From NCBI RefSeq assembly GCF_000308475.2, contig NZ_BAFT02000001.1:18593-82592 (forward strand): a stretch of 64,000 nucleotides of DNA, in the 5' to 3' direction. The position numbers and the translations under genes were made by a program. Of this stretch, positions 45,586 through 55,004 are shown in pieces. Below the pieces are notes generated by a model. The model was not told the origin of the DNA. It made no database searches and saw nothing but the letters and a program-made list of their open reading frames with translations. Source of the stretch: Nocardia brasiliensis NBRC 14402 (lineage in GTDB: Bacteria > Actinomycetota > Actinomycetes > Mycobacteriales > Mycobacteriaceae). Position 1 is the first letter of the stretch; the number at the start of each line of letters is the position of its first letter.

Positions 45586-46574
45586 CGACCTGCCTCCGGT
45601 CGCCCGGCGCCGAAAGCCAGCTCGTCGTCGGCGAATTCGAGATCGATCTCGGCCGCCACGGCATCGGCCTGCCGGATCTCGCAGTGGATCACCGTGCGAT
45701 CGGCCTGCTGTCCGGTGATCTCCGCGACGCATTCCGCGGGCCGGTCCAACTCGACGAACCGCTCGAAAGAGCTTCCGACGCACTCCAATTGCGGAGCCCG
45801 ATGCAACACCATCGCCAACGCGGTCTGCCTGCACGCCTCGATCAGCAGACTCCCCGGCACGTGGTCCAGCTCGTGATCGAACAGGAACGGATGTCCCAGG
45901 TCCGGGACGAGCGTCGCACGAGCGGTATTGCCGTCCAGCTGCGGCGGTCCGATCACGACGTTGCGCCAATTCTCGCGGCCGACAACGGCGGCGGCGGCGC
46001 GATCCCCCAGCGCGGACGCCCCGACGTACGGTCCGAGCTCGAGGCTCGTGCGGAAGGCGGAGCGCAGCGCCGCCCACTGCCGTGGCGTCACCCAGGAGAA
46101 CGATCCGTCGACCGTCATCATCGACTCGCCGCCGCAGTCGATTTCGAGCACCATGTCCAGGCCGTGCAGCGTGTCACCGCGCACGTGCCTGCGCGGCACC
46201 CGCACCCGCATGACGAGGTCGGCGGGCGCGGTGCCCACCGTCCACGCCGCGGTGTCCGCGCCGGTGCCGTTGAACGTGCGTACGATGAACCCCATTTCGG
46301 CGGGGACGCCGTAGAACTCGTGGCTGAGCGCGATCGCGGCCTGCCTGGCCGCCTCCATCACCAGCAGCGGATCGTGGCGCAAACCCAGCGTCCCGGCGTG
46401 GTCGCTGTAATACGCGTGCATCCGCGGTAATTGGGCACCGGCCACGAACTCGTGTTCGGCGACGGCGTCCAGCGAGGTGACGAACACCTCGGACACCGCG
46501 CACCGATGCGCGAGCTCGCGCGAGATGGTGCGTAGATGGGTTGCCGTTTTCACCGCTTCCACATTTGCCGTCAC
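45582..46574 (-). CDS. AfsA/ScbA family gamma-butyrolactone synthase-like protein
   Basis: A 330-residue protein of two AfsA hotdog repeats. The first has HDPLLVMEAARQAAIALSHE, the second has LFDHELDHVPGSLLIEACRQ; the Glu and Arg of both ExxRQ motifs are kept. ScbA/AfsA condenses dihydroxyacetone phosphate with a beta-ketoacyl thioester to begin A-factor type autoregulator synthesis. Here an acyl carrier protein, an acyl-AMP ligase and a reductase lie in the same operon. No gamma-butyrolactone receptor gene is adjacent, so the product may be a metabolite rather than a signal. GTG 46574 overlaps the upstream stop (GTGA). Confidence 0.85.
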   Translation of the reverse strand: MTANVEAVKTATHLRTISRELAHRCAVSEVFVTSLDAVAEHEFVAGAQLPRMHAYYSDHAGTLGLRHDPLLVMEAARQAAIALSHEFYGVPAEMGFIVRTFNGTGADTAAWTVGTAPADLVMRVRVPRRHVRGDTLHGLDMVLEIDCGGESMMTVDGSFSWVTPRQWAALRSAFRTSLELGPYVGASALGDRAAAAVVGRENWRNVVIGPPQLDGNTARATLVPDLGHPFLFDHELDHVPGSLLIEACRQTALAMVLHRAPQLECVGSSFERFVELDRPAECVAEITGQQADRTVIHCEIRQADAVAAEIDLEFADDELAFGAGRPEAGR

Positions 46575-47491
46575 GGTCGTCCCTCCTGCCAGTCTTCGGC
46601 GGATACCGGTCGCAGCGTCTGCTGCTGGGTGCCGGCCCGCATCGGGAGTACATAGGACCCGAGCACGATCACCGACCACGGATCGAGTTCTCGGCCATCG
46701 GCCCACGCGGCATACAGCAGCCGCGCGCACTCGTCGTCCGCCTGTGGGTCGAAGTCGTCGGGGGCCGGCGCACCGGCCCGTGCCAGGTCACGCAGGATCT
46801 GCTCGGTCGCCTCCGCGCGATCGAAACTGCGTGCGGGGACCTGCGTGTAGAGCCCATTGGTGAGCGCGAGCGCCTCGGCCGAGCGATCCTCGCCCGTCCC
46901 CGCCTGCGCGATCACCGTCGCCCGCCGCTGCTCGCCCAGGTAGATGGCGAGCTCCCGCAGCACGTCGGCGGGGTCGTCGGGCGAATGCACCAGGTTGAGT
47001 AAATAGTTGTGTCTACCGAGTAGGTATCGCAGCTGGCCGGCTTCGCGTTTACGCGGATCCGTGGGCCCTTTGGCCTCGGTGAGACGCACCGAGACCGGCA
47101 AAGCCCCGTCCTCGCCCCGGACGACGAGCACCAGCACGTCCGAGATGCCGACCAACAGGTCGGCCAGCGTGCGGCGTTCGGGCGAGGCGATGTTCCAGGC
47201 GAAATACCACAGCGCGCGGGCGAGATGCCGGTCCACCGCGACCCGGAACGCGGAGACGACCTGGAAGTCGTTGTCGGCCAGCCATTTCAGGGTGGGCCCG
47301 ACCGCCCTGGCGACGATCGCGTCGGGCTTGAGCAACAGCAGCGAATGCTCGCGGGCGAACTTCGCGGCGTCCACGCCGAGTCGATCGAGCTGGTCGACCG
47401 TCTCCAACAGGTAGGTGTCGGCGGCGTAGGCCGTCACCTTCTCCGGCTGCGGGGTCAGCTCCGTGAGCAGTTGCTCCAGCGACGGGCTCAT
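46571..47491 (-). CDS. Nucleoside-diphosphate-kinase-like protein
   Basis: A 306-residue protein with an NDP-kinase fold in residues 48-190: LLLLKPDAIVARAVGPTLKW (Lys55), GPTDPRKREAGQLRYLLG, and the catalytic-His motif NLVHSPDDPADVLREL (His169, in place of NxxHGSDS). An N-terminal extension of about 47 residues and a C-terminal extension of about 115 are not NDK. It sits between the reductase and AfsA genes with four-base overlaps on both sides, so it is part of the pathway rather than the housekeeping enzyme. It may phosphorylate a metabolite. Confidence 0.8.
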   Translation of the reverse strand: MSPSLEQLLTELTPQPEKVTAYAADTYLLETVDQLDRLGVDAAKFAREHSLLLLKPDAIVARAVGPTLKWLADNDFQVVSAFRVAVDRHLARALWYFAWNIASPERRTLADLLVGISDVLVLVVRGEDGALPVSVRLTEAKGPTDPRKREAGQLRYLLGRHNYLLNLVHSPDDPADVLRELAIYLGEQRRATVIAQAGTGEDRSAEALALTNGLYTQVPARSFDRAEATEQILRDLARAGAPAPDDFDPQADDECARLLYAAWADGRELDPWSVIVLGSYVLPMRAGTQQQTLRPVSAEDWQEGRP

Positions 47492-48579
47492 CGGTCCGCC
47501 CCGCCGAAGTCGTTGCCCGCCAGCACTTCTTCGATCGAAGGCAGCGGCATGCCCAGATAACCGGATTCCAGGCAGTAGTCCAACAGCAAGCGCAGATACT
47601 CCTTACCACTCGCGGGCGCGGGTTTACCCAGCAGCACTTCGGCATTCGCGGTGGCGAAGCGCAACTTACGGCGGAAATAGCTGGTGTAGAGCACACCGAT
47701 GCGCCGGTAGTACTCGCGCTCGATGCCGTCGAGATCGTGCTCGTCGAACGTGCCGGCGGGCACGAACGTCGCGACCTCGAAGGAGGGGTACTCGGCCAGC
47801 ACGTCGGAGACCTCCCGCAGCGACAGCGCGTCCCGGCCCACGGCGTGGAAGGTGCGCCCGTGCGCGGAATCGAAATCCAGTACGGCGGCAGCGATCACGT
47901 CGGCGACGTGATCGACCGGAGCCAGTGCGAGCGTCGCGTCGTATCGGCCGGGCAGCGAGCGCAGCTTGCCCTCGACCATGAGTTTGACGACGGTGTAGAG
48001 GTTCTTGTATTCGCGGATCACGCCGGTGCCGCTCGCGCCGGTGACGATGCCCGGCCGCACGATCGCCCAGCGCAGGCCCTGCTCCCCCGCGGCCCGCACC
48101 AGCTGCTCGGCTCGGAACTTGCTCTGCTCGTAGCCGTTTCCGAACGACTGCCCCGCGTCGAGGTCGTGCTCACCGACGGTGCCGCTGCGTTCGCCGCACA
48201 CGTAGGCCGTGCTGACGTGGACGAACGGGACGTCCCACGCGCGGGCGAGCTCGATCGCGTTGGCGGTGCCCTGCACGTTCAGCTCGTCGTAGTCGGTCGC
48301 CGAGGCGTCGAACGCCGTGGTCGCCGCGGAGTGCACGATGATGCCGACGCGGTCGGCCAGATCGGCCCGATCCGGCTCGGACAGGCCGAATCCCGGCGCC
48401 CGGATATCACCGGCCACCGCGCGGCCCGCGCCGAGCACGGTGCCGTCGTTGCGGATGATCCGCGAATTGCTGTGCAGCACCGCGGCAACCGGGCGGCTCG
48501 CGGCGGACAGCCGGGCGAGGACCTCCGCACCGACCAGTCCCGAGGCGCCGGTGAGCAATACCGTGTCCCGCCCGGTCAT
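47488..48579 (-). CDS. Thioester-reductase-like SDR (NAD-binding_4 type)
   Basis: A 363-residue extended SDR: TVLLTGASGLVGAEVLARL (cofactor loop), IIVHSAATTAFDA, FVHVSTAYVCGERSG and GNGYEQSKFRAEQLV (Tyr-xxx-Lys). This matches the reductase that releases acyl chains from carrier proteins as aldehydes or alcohols, or male-sterility type fatty acyl reductases. It lies next to the acyl carrier protein gene and overlaps both neighbours by ATGA. Start is ATG 48579. Confidence 0.85.
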   Translation of the reverse strand: MTGRDTVLLTGASGLVGAEVLARLSAASRPVAAVLHSNSRIIRNDGTVLGAGRAVAGDIRAPGFGLSEPDRADLADRVGIIVHSAATTAFDASATDYDELNVQGTANAIELARAWDVPFVHVSTAYVCGERSGTVGEHDLDAGQSFGNGYEQSKFRAEQLVRAAGEQGLRWAIVRPGIVTGASGTGVIREYKNLYTVVKLMVEGKLRSLPGRYDATLALAPVDHVADVIAAAVLDFDSAHGRTFHAVGRDALSLREVSDVLAEYPSFEVATFVPAGTFDEHDLDGIEREYYRRIGVLYTSYFRRKLRFATANAEVLLGKPAPASGKEYLRLLLDYCLESGYLGMPLPSIEEVLAGNDFGGADR

Positions 48580-48845
48580 GCGCGTCCCTCCGCGGCCAAT
48601 GTCCCGGCGACCAGCGTGATGACCTCGCCGACGCGGCGCACGCCGACGAGTTGCTCGGGCCGGTAGCGGGGCAGGTCGAAGGAGCGCTCCAGCACCACGG
48701 TCAGCTCCATCAGGCGCAGCGAGTCGAAGCCCAGGTCCTCGATGAGCCGCTGACTGTCCTCTGCAGCTGCCTGCGCGTCCGGGGCCATCCGCTGGATCAG
48801 CCCACGGACCCGTTCGGCCACGGCGGCGTCGGCCACGGCGGTCAT
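48576..48845 (-). CDS. Acyl carrier protein
   Basis: An 89-residue carrier protein with the phosphopantetheine site in EDLGFDSLRLMELTV (Ser42) and typical helices around it. No condensing or malonyl-transfer genes are adjacent, so it is probably loaded by the neighbouring acyl-AMP ligase rather than by fatty-acid synthase. Start and stop both overlap neighbouring genes by ATGA. Confidence 0.92.
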   Translation of the reverse strand: MTAVADAAVAERVRGLIQRMAPDAQAAAEDSQRLIEDLGFDSLRLMELTVVLERSFDLPRYRPEQLVGVRRVGEVITLVAGTLAAEGRA

Positions 48846-51800
48846 GCCTGCACCTCCTCGTCGCGTAGATGCGGTTGCTGCCCACCGGAGGCCAGCAGGT
48901 CGCGGGCCTCGTCCAAGGGCAGTTCGGTGTTCAGATAGCCGGCGATGCGCAGCCAGTCGTAGCCGATCGCCAGCGTGCGACGCCACTGCTCCCGCGAGTC
49001 GAAGGAGGCGGGGAAGCCGGTCGCGGCCGGGTCGGCGGCCACCGAACGTACCAGCGTGACGAATTCGTCCAGCACAGCGAGCCCGGCCAGCGTGTCACCA
49101 TCGTCCACGAGCTGTGAGAACCGTACCCGCCGGGCCGATTCCAGCCGAGCGAGCAGCTCGTCCCGGTGCGGGGAAGCCGACGGCAGCAGCCGAGCCAGCG
49201 TCGAGGACGGGGCGACGTCGGCGGGCAGCGGGTGAATACCGTAGGCGGACAACGCCACCCGCACGGCCATCGCGATCATCCGGTGCGCGGCGATCTCGGC
49301 GACCGCGCCCTGCGCGTTCTTGAGCGCGCCCGCCAGGTCCTCTCTGGCGTTCTCCAGCACGATGTTCGACCACACCAGGTTCAACGCGCACTCGGTGAAC
49401 CGGCGCGCGGGCAGCGGCGAGAGCGTCGCGACCGCCGCCTCGCGTACCGCCCCGGTCACGCCGAGCGCGGGCGATATCGCGGACGGCACTGGCGTGTGCG
49501 GTCTGACCCGTTTACAGAGCGCCAAAGCGGGCGTGAGCACTTCGCCACCACGCCATTGCAGGCCGACGAAACCGAGACGCAGGAACTCGGCCAGGGCGGC
49601 GGTGCCGTCGTGCTGTGCGCGACCGAGAACCGCGGCGATCGAATGCCGGAACACCACCGAGCGCCACGCCCGCGCCGCGTCGTCGGAGAGCACGAAAACC
49701 TCGCTGCTGTCCCGCATGACGTGCACGCGCGGACCGATCTGCCAGGTGGTGACCTCGGGCATCCGGGCGAACAGGATCTGGTCGGGATCATCGACGACGC
49801 CGGTCACGCCGAGTTCCCCGGCCAGCGCGTACAACCGGGCCCAGGTCTCGTCCTCGGACAGTTCGCCCGCCGGGGTGTCGGGCCGCACGTCGCCGCCGTC
49901 GCGGCTGTCTCCGGTTGCCCATGCGGCTGGATCGGCGAGTGCACGGTAACGGTCCACGAGCTCGTCGGCACCGATCCGATCCAGCTGGCGCGGCAGCCAT
50001 TTGGTCTCGACGTAGCTTTCGCCCTGGCGCGCCGCCCAGCCCTTCATCGCCTGCAGCAAACCGTCGCGGGCCCACTCGACCGCCTCGTCGCGGGCATGCA
50101 GCGCCCGCAACGCGACGGCGTACCGCAGCGCATGCCGGGCGCGGTCGTGCCACCATTCGGCGAGCAGGGCGGTGAACGCGGCATGCGGGAGCAGTGCCCG
50201 CAATTCACCGACGTCCTGGCTGCCGGCCCGGACCACGGTGGCCCGCAGGAACCGCTGACATCGATTGAGCAGGTCCTCGTCCAGGTCGGGCACGCTGGTG
50301 GCGTGCGCGACTTGTTCAAGCTGCCTGCGCAATTGGGCAGCCGAGCGGGTCCGCACCTCCACCCGGCGGCCGTCGATGAACAGCACCGTCGGCAGGGTGG
50401 GCAGTTCGTCGTCGCCGGGCGCGAGCACCAGGAAGTCCACATCGGACCCGTCGTTGCCGAAACCCTCGGCCAGCGACCCCTCGAACAGCACCGTCGAATC
50501 CCGCGGCACGGCAACGCTGTCCAGCGCCTTGTCCAGCAGTTGGACCGCCCGGTCGAGGGCCATGGTCGGCACCGGCAGGTCCGGGTCGGCTGACGCGCGG
50601 ACCGTCCCGGCATCGCCGCCGACCTGTTCTTCGTGGGCGACCGCGTCGGCCAGTGCACCCCCGCGGAACTGCTCCCACATGTGCCGACGGCGCGGTTTAC
50701 CGCTGGAGGTGCGACGGATGATGCCGCGCGGGCCGGTGACGACGGTGACCGTCTGCGCTGGGCCGAGTTCGCTGCGAATGATCTTGCGAGCTTCGGCGAT
50801 CCAATCGCCCGGTTTCGATTCGGCGAACAGCGCGATGCCCTGGGCACCGGGCTCGGTGATCGCGACCGCGGCCAGCTTGCCCTTGGTGATGCCGGTTTCC
50901 TGCGCGACCCGGGATTCGATGTCCTCCATGAACACCGACCGCCCGCGCACCTTGAGGCTCGACCCCATCCGGCCGAGCACGAAAACCTCACCGCGGTGCA
51001 GGAATCCGGCGTCGCCGGAATACAGCGCACCGTCGAGGATCCGGGTGGACGCGGACGCGGATTCGTCGGAGTAGCCCAGCGCGACCGAATCGCCGATCAC
51101 CACCATCTCGCCGAGCGTGCCGTCCGGCAGCGGACGGCCTTCGTCGTCGACCACGGTGACGGTCGATTCCGGGGTCGAGTAGCCGAGCCCGGTGATCCAG
51201 CCCGCGCCCTCGACGCGGTGGGTGTCGTCGAGCAGCCGCTCCTCCAGCACGGTGACCGGCTCGCCGAAACGCAGTGTCGGCGTATCGATCCGCAGCGCGG
51301 TGATCGGACGATGGCGCGCCGACGAGGTCACCATCAGCGTCGACTCCGCCAGCCCGTACGCGAGCGTGTAGGCGCTCATCGAAAAGCCTTGCGGTCCGGC
51401 GAGTTCGGCGAAGGACTGGAGATCGGCCACCTCTACCGGTTCGGATCCCACGGCCAGCGTGCGCCAGCCGGACAGGTCCAGATCGGCGATCTCGGCGGGC
51501 GAAACCCGATGTGCCACATAGCCGAGCGCGAACGACGGCGACGGGGAATGCTGGGCGTGCGCCATCGCGCGCAACCAGCGCACCGGATCGCGGACGAACT
51601 GGTCCGGCCGCATCAGGTACAGATCACCCTGATTGGTGACGGTGGTCAGGAACGCACCCACCAGACCCATATCGTGATAGAGCGGCAGCCACGAGACCAT
51701 CGCCTCGCCCGGCTCCCACTCGACCAGCGCGGAGATCATCGCGATGTTGTTCGCCAGGTTGTGCCAGCTCACCCGCACCCCGCGCGGGGCGGCGGTGGAG

Positions 51801-52312
51801 CCCGAAGTGAACTGCAGCAGCGCACACTCGTCGGGTTCGCCGAATACCCGTTGCTCGGGCGGGCATTCGGGCAGCGCCGAGGCGTTGATCACCAAGGGCT
51901 CGTCGGTGCGCCCGGCCGCCGTCGCCGCCTGGCGCACGAGCTGCTCGAACTCGACCGAGGTGACCACCAGCCGCGGCTGCGCCTGACTCAGGATGCCCGC
52001 GATGTGCGCGATGATCTGCTCGAGATCGCCGAACATCGGCGGCGCGACCGGCGTGAACACCCCGCCGCACGCCCAGACCGCGTAGAACGCGGCGACGCAG
52101 GGGAATCCGGTCGGCATGATCACGCACGCGCCGTCGCCACTGCTCATGCCGTGCGCTCGCATCAACGCCGCGATCGACCAGGTCGATTCGGCGAGCTCGG
52201 CATAGCTGCGATATTCCCAGCCGTCCGCCTCGTCGGCCAGGTGGATGCCGGCCCCCGTCGCGGGTTCGGCTAGCCAATTACGTACGGCGGCAACATCTTT
52301 GTCGTCACGCAT
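48842..52312 (-). CDS. Fatty acyl-AMP ligase fused to a nucleotidyltransferase domain
   Basis: A 1156-residue protein. Residues 1 to about 550 form a FAAL-type adenylating domain: LLQFTSGSTAAPRGVRVSW, VSWLPLYHDMGLVGAFL, the YGLAEST motif and an A10 region ending SGKPRRRHMWEQ. From about residue 570 to 690 is a nucleotidyltransferase domain with VLFEGSLAEGFGNDGSDVDF (the GS...SDxD metal-binding motif). The remaining 460 residues are helical and unrecognised. ATG 52312 has GGAG nine bases ahead and overlaps the upstream stop by eight bases; ATG 52321 is the alternative. The fusion may adenylate an acid for the ACP and also nucleotidylate another group. Confidence 0.85.
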   Translation of the reverse strand: MRDDKDVAAVRNWLAEPATGAGIHLADEADGWEYRSYAELAESTWSIAALMRAHGMSSGDGACVIMPTGFPCVAAFYAVWACGGVFTPVAPPMFGDLEQIIAHIAGILSQAQPRLVVTSVEFEQLVRQAATAAGRTDEPLVINASALPECPPEQRVFGEPDECALLQFTSGSTAAPRGVRVSWHNLANNIAMISALVEWEPGEAMVSWLPLYHDMGLVGAFLTTVTNQGDLYLMRPDQFVRDPVRWLRAMAHAQHSPSPSFALGYVAHRVSPAEIADLDLSGWRTLAVGSEPVEVADLQSFAELAGPQGFSMSAYTLAYGLAESTLMVTSSARHRPITALRIDTPTLRFGEPVTVLEERLLDDTHRVEGAGWITGLGYSTPESTVTVVDDEGRPLPDGTLGEMVVIGDSVALGYSDESASASTRILDGALYSGDAGFLHRGEVFVLGRMGSSLKVRGRSVFMEDIESRVAQETGITKGKLAAVAITEPGAQGIALFAESKPGDWIAEARKIIRSELGPAQTVTVVTGPRGIIRRTSSGKPRRRHMWEQFRGGALADAVAHEEQVGGDAGTVRASADPDLPVPTMALDRAVQLLDKALDSVAVPRDSTVLFEGSLAEGFGNDGSDVDFLVLAPGDDELPTLPTVLFIDGRRVEVRTRSAAQLRRQLEQVAHATSVPDLDEDLLNRCQRFLRATVVRAGSQDVGELRALLPHAAFTALLAEWWHDRARHALRYAVALRALHARDEAVEWARDGLLQAMKGWAARQGESYVETKWLPRQLDRIGADELVDRYRALADPAAWATGDSRDGGDVRPDTPAGELSEDETWARLYALAGELGVTGVVDDPDQILFARMPEVTTWQIGPRVHVMRDSSEVFVLSDDAARAWRSVVFRHSIAAVLGRAQHDGTAALAEFLRLGFVGLQWRGGEVLTPALALCKRVRPHTPVPSAISPALGVTGAVREAAVATLSPLPARRFTECALNLVWSNIVLENAREDLAGALKNAQGAVAEIAAHRMIAMAVRVALSAYGIHPLPADVAPSSTLARLLPSASPHRDELLARLESARRVRFSQLVDDGDTLAGLAVLDEFVTLVRSVAADPAATGFPASFDSREQWRRTLAIGYDWLRIAGYLNTELPLDEARDLLASGGQQPHLRDEEVQA

Positions 52313-55004
52313 CGTGGTCATCTCCTTCGGCCAGCACGGTTACGGTGCCATTGGTGCCATCGACCCGGATCCGCATACCGGTCCGTATCACTTTGGTGAC
52401 GTCTTTGACCTGGACCACCGTGGGCACGCCCAGTTCCCGCGCCACGATCGCCACATGGGTGAGCGGGCTGCCGCGCTCGATGACGAGCGCCGCCGCCGAG
52501 GGCAGCGCGGCCACCCAACCGGGATCGGTTCGATAGGCCACCAGGATGCCACCCGCGACGTCGCGCGGCTCGTCCACGACCACCGCGGCCCCCGCCACGA
52601 TGCCCGAGGCCGACGGCGTGCCGGGCAGCACGGTCCCCGCCGTTGCCGCCGGGGTGTCGGTGACCGGCACCCAACCCTGTTGCGCGAGTTCGGCCCGGCC
52701 GAACGCCGAACCGACCGTGACGAAGCGATCCGGCGCCACCAAACCGGCATCCCTGGCGCGCTGGGCCTTCCGGGCGGCGACGAGCTCACGCATCGAGGCG
52801 GTATCGGCGCCGTCATAGCAGCCGCGCAACTCCTGCACGGTCAAGTAGAACACGTCGGCGAACTCGTCGATCACACCGCGGGCGGCCAGGTCACGACCCA
52901 TCGCCCGGATCATCCGCTTGACCATGCCGAACGCACGGGTCCGGCAGAACCGCAACCGTTCTCGATGCGCCGCGCAACGAGACACCTTGCCGCGCAACCG
53001 TTCATAGATCCGGCGGCGGAAACCGCGCAGATGGGCGTCCAGGTACTCCTCGGCTTCGTCACGATGCCCGAGCGGCGCGTCGGGCAGCGCGCTGCGCAGC
53101 ATGACGAACAGGCTCGCCGGATCTTCGCGCAGGTCCGGCGTTTCCAGTTTCAGCTCGTCCAGGCTCCGGTATCCGTAGCGATCGATATAGGCATCGACCT
53201 GCGCCCGGAACTCCGGGTGATCGGCCAGTGCGGGGTAGATCTGTTCCGGCGCAGTCGAATTCACCAGCGCGGTCAATTCCGGGTCGACCCGGGCCGCGTC
53301 CGCCAGCGCCTTCATCGCGCGGGCCGGTTCCGCGGACTCGACGTCGGCGCCGGGGCCGACCACCGCGTACAGGAACCATTCCGGGGCCTTCGGCAGGAAC
53401 AGCTTGGTGAGCAGGAACATCAAGCCGGTACAGGTCAACAGGATGGCGTCGAGCACCATCAGCGGTCCCCAGCGCTCGACCAGATCGCGGTCCACCTTCC
53501 GGTAGGCCGCATAGGCTTCGGCACCGGAGAGCGCGGTGTAGTCGATCGCGTCGTATTCGTCGTAGACGCGGTAGAAGTCCGTCATGAACTGCTCGACCAG
53601 CTCGTCGATGCCGAACAGCCGGCGCAGGTAGGTCACCGTGGTCACGGTCCGCGACCGCAGGCGGGCCAGCGGGTTGCCGAAGGTGAACGGCCGCAAGGTT
53701 TTCGCGACATCGTCGGGCAGCGGCTCGGCCACGCCCAGCGCGGCCTCGAGCACCTTGCGGTTCAGCGGGTAGCCCGGTGCGATGCCGACCATCCGATACC
53801 AGTGCAGCAGGTTGTAGTACACCCGGCCGTGAAAGTAGCCGAGCAGCACCGGAGTCCACTGTTCGGTCTGGCGCACCTGCGCGCTCGGCACGCGCAGCGA
53901 GCGCGCGTAGCCGTGGTACACCCGGCCGTAGATATCGGCGGCGGTGGTGTAGGTGAGCGGCGAGGTGATACCGCTGAAACTCTCGATGATGTTGGAGTTG
54001 TCCCAGATTCGGCGCTCACCGTCGGGCACCACCTCGCCCGCCCCGCGCAACACCGCGCCGGGTGGCGCACTGGCCAGCGCCGTCGTGATGGGGCGCGCCT
54101 GCAGGAACCAGAGGCCCGCGCCGTCGATCGCCCATTCCACGTCCTGCGGCGCGCCGAACTCGACCTCCAATTTCGCGCCCAGTTCGGCGATCTCGGCGAT
54201 CTCGGCGGGGGTGAGCGCGGACTGTTCGCGTCGAGCGGGCTCGACCGGATCGATCGTGTAACCTTGATCGGCGGTGACCGTGTAGGACTGCTCCTTCTCG
54301 CCCAGCACCGACTCCAGCACCGTGCCCGAGCTCTTGTCGACCACCACCGAGTCGGCGTCCACCGCACCGGACACCAGCCCCTCGCCGAGTCCGTAGACCG
54401 CGCTGAGCACCAACTCGTCCCGGGCGCCGCTGATCGGATTCGCGGTGAACAGGACGCCGCTGGCCCGCGCGGCGACCAGCCGTTGCAGCACCACCGCGAC
54501 ACCGGCGGCGGGCGGTCGCTTGTTCGCGAACGCATAGCGCAGCGACCGCTCCGAGAAGGCCGACGCCCAGCAGTCGCGGACCCGGTCCAGCACCGAGTCC
54601 AGGCCGTTGACGTTCAGAAATGAGTCGAACTGGCCCGCGTACGAGTGATCCGGGCCGTCCTCGGCGACCACCGACGAGCGCACCGCAATCGCCCCGCTAT
54701 CCAGCTGCCGATAAGCCTCGGCGACCAGTTCAGCGATATCCGGCGGCAACGGTTTCGCAGCGATTTCGGCTCGAAACGTGGCCGCGACGGTGAGGGCGGT
54801 ATCGAGATCATCGAGTGAAACGATGGTGTCCGCTGTCTGGGCCAGCGCGCTGTCGGCGAGGAACCGCGCGAAGACGTCGGTACCGAGCACGGTCCAGTCC
54901 GGGACTCGAAACCCGCACTGCCCCAGGCTATGCAGGCCCCGCGCTTTGCCGCCGCCGAGCTCGGCGATCGTCGCGGTATCGGTCCATGGTCCAAGCACGT
55001 GCAC
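52305..55004 (-). CDS. PEP-synthase/rifampin-phosphotransferase-like enzyme
   Basis: An 899-residue protein. The N-terminal third is the PEP/pyruvate-binding ATP-grasp domain (ELGGGKARGLHSLGQCGF, AIAVRSSVVAEDGPDHSYAG, FLQARPITTA). The middle is a variable substrate domain with hydrophobic stretches (VLDAILLTCTGLMFLLTKLF). The C-terminus is the swivelling His domain, VIERGSPLTHVAIVARELGV, with His near 850. That order matches rifampin phosphotransferases and related ATP-dependent kinases rather than classic PEP synthase. It probably phosphorylates the hydroxyl of a lipid or small molecule. GTG 55004 follows GGAGGA. It is the first gene of the eight-gene operon. Confidence 0.85.
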   Translation of the reverse strand: MHVLGPWTDTATIAELGGGKARGLHSLGQCGFRVPDWTVLGTDVFARFLADSALAQTADTIVSLDDLDTALTVAATFRAEIAAKPLPPDIAELVAEAYRQLDSGAIAVRSSVVAEDGPDHSYAGQFDSFLNVNGLDSVLDRVRDCWASAFSERSLRYAFANKRPPAAGVAVVLQRLVAARASGVLFTANPISGARDELVLSAVYGLGEGLVSGAVDADSVVVDKSSGTVLESVLGEKEQSYTVTADQGYTIDPVEPARREQSALTPAEIAEIAELGAKLEVEFGAPQDVEWAIDGAGLWFLQARPITTALASAPPGAVLRGAGEVVPDGERRIWDNSNIIESFSGITSPLTYTTAADIYGRVYHGYARSLRVPSAQVRQTEQWTPVLLGYFHGRVYYNLLHWYRMVGIAPGYPLNRKVLEAALGVAEPLPDDVAKTLRPFTFGNPLARLRSRTVTTVTYLRRLFGIDELVEQFMTDFYRVYDEYDAIDYTALSGAEAYAAYRKVDRDLVERWGPLMVLDAILLTCTGLMFLLTKLFLPKAPEWFLYAVVGPGADVESAEPARAMKALADAARVDPELTALVNSTAPEQIYPALADHPEFRAQVDAYIDRYGYRSLDELKLETPDLREDPASLFVMLRSALPDAPLGHRDEAEEYLDAHLRGFRRRIYERLRGKVSRCAAHRERLRFCRTRAFGMVKRMIRAMGRDLAARGVIDEFADVFYLTVQELRGCYDGADTASMRELVAARKAQRARDAGLVAPDRFVTVGSAFGRAELAQQGWVPVTDTPAATAGTVLPGTPSASGIVAGAAVVVDEPRDVAGGILVAYRTDPGWVAALPSAAALVIERGSPLTHVAIVARELGVPTVVQVKDVTKVIRTGMRIRVDGTNGTVTVLAEGDDHDA

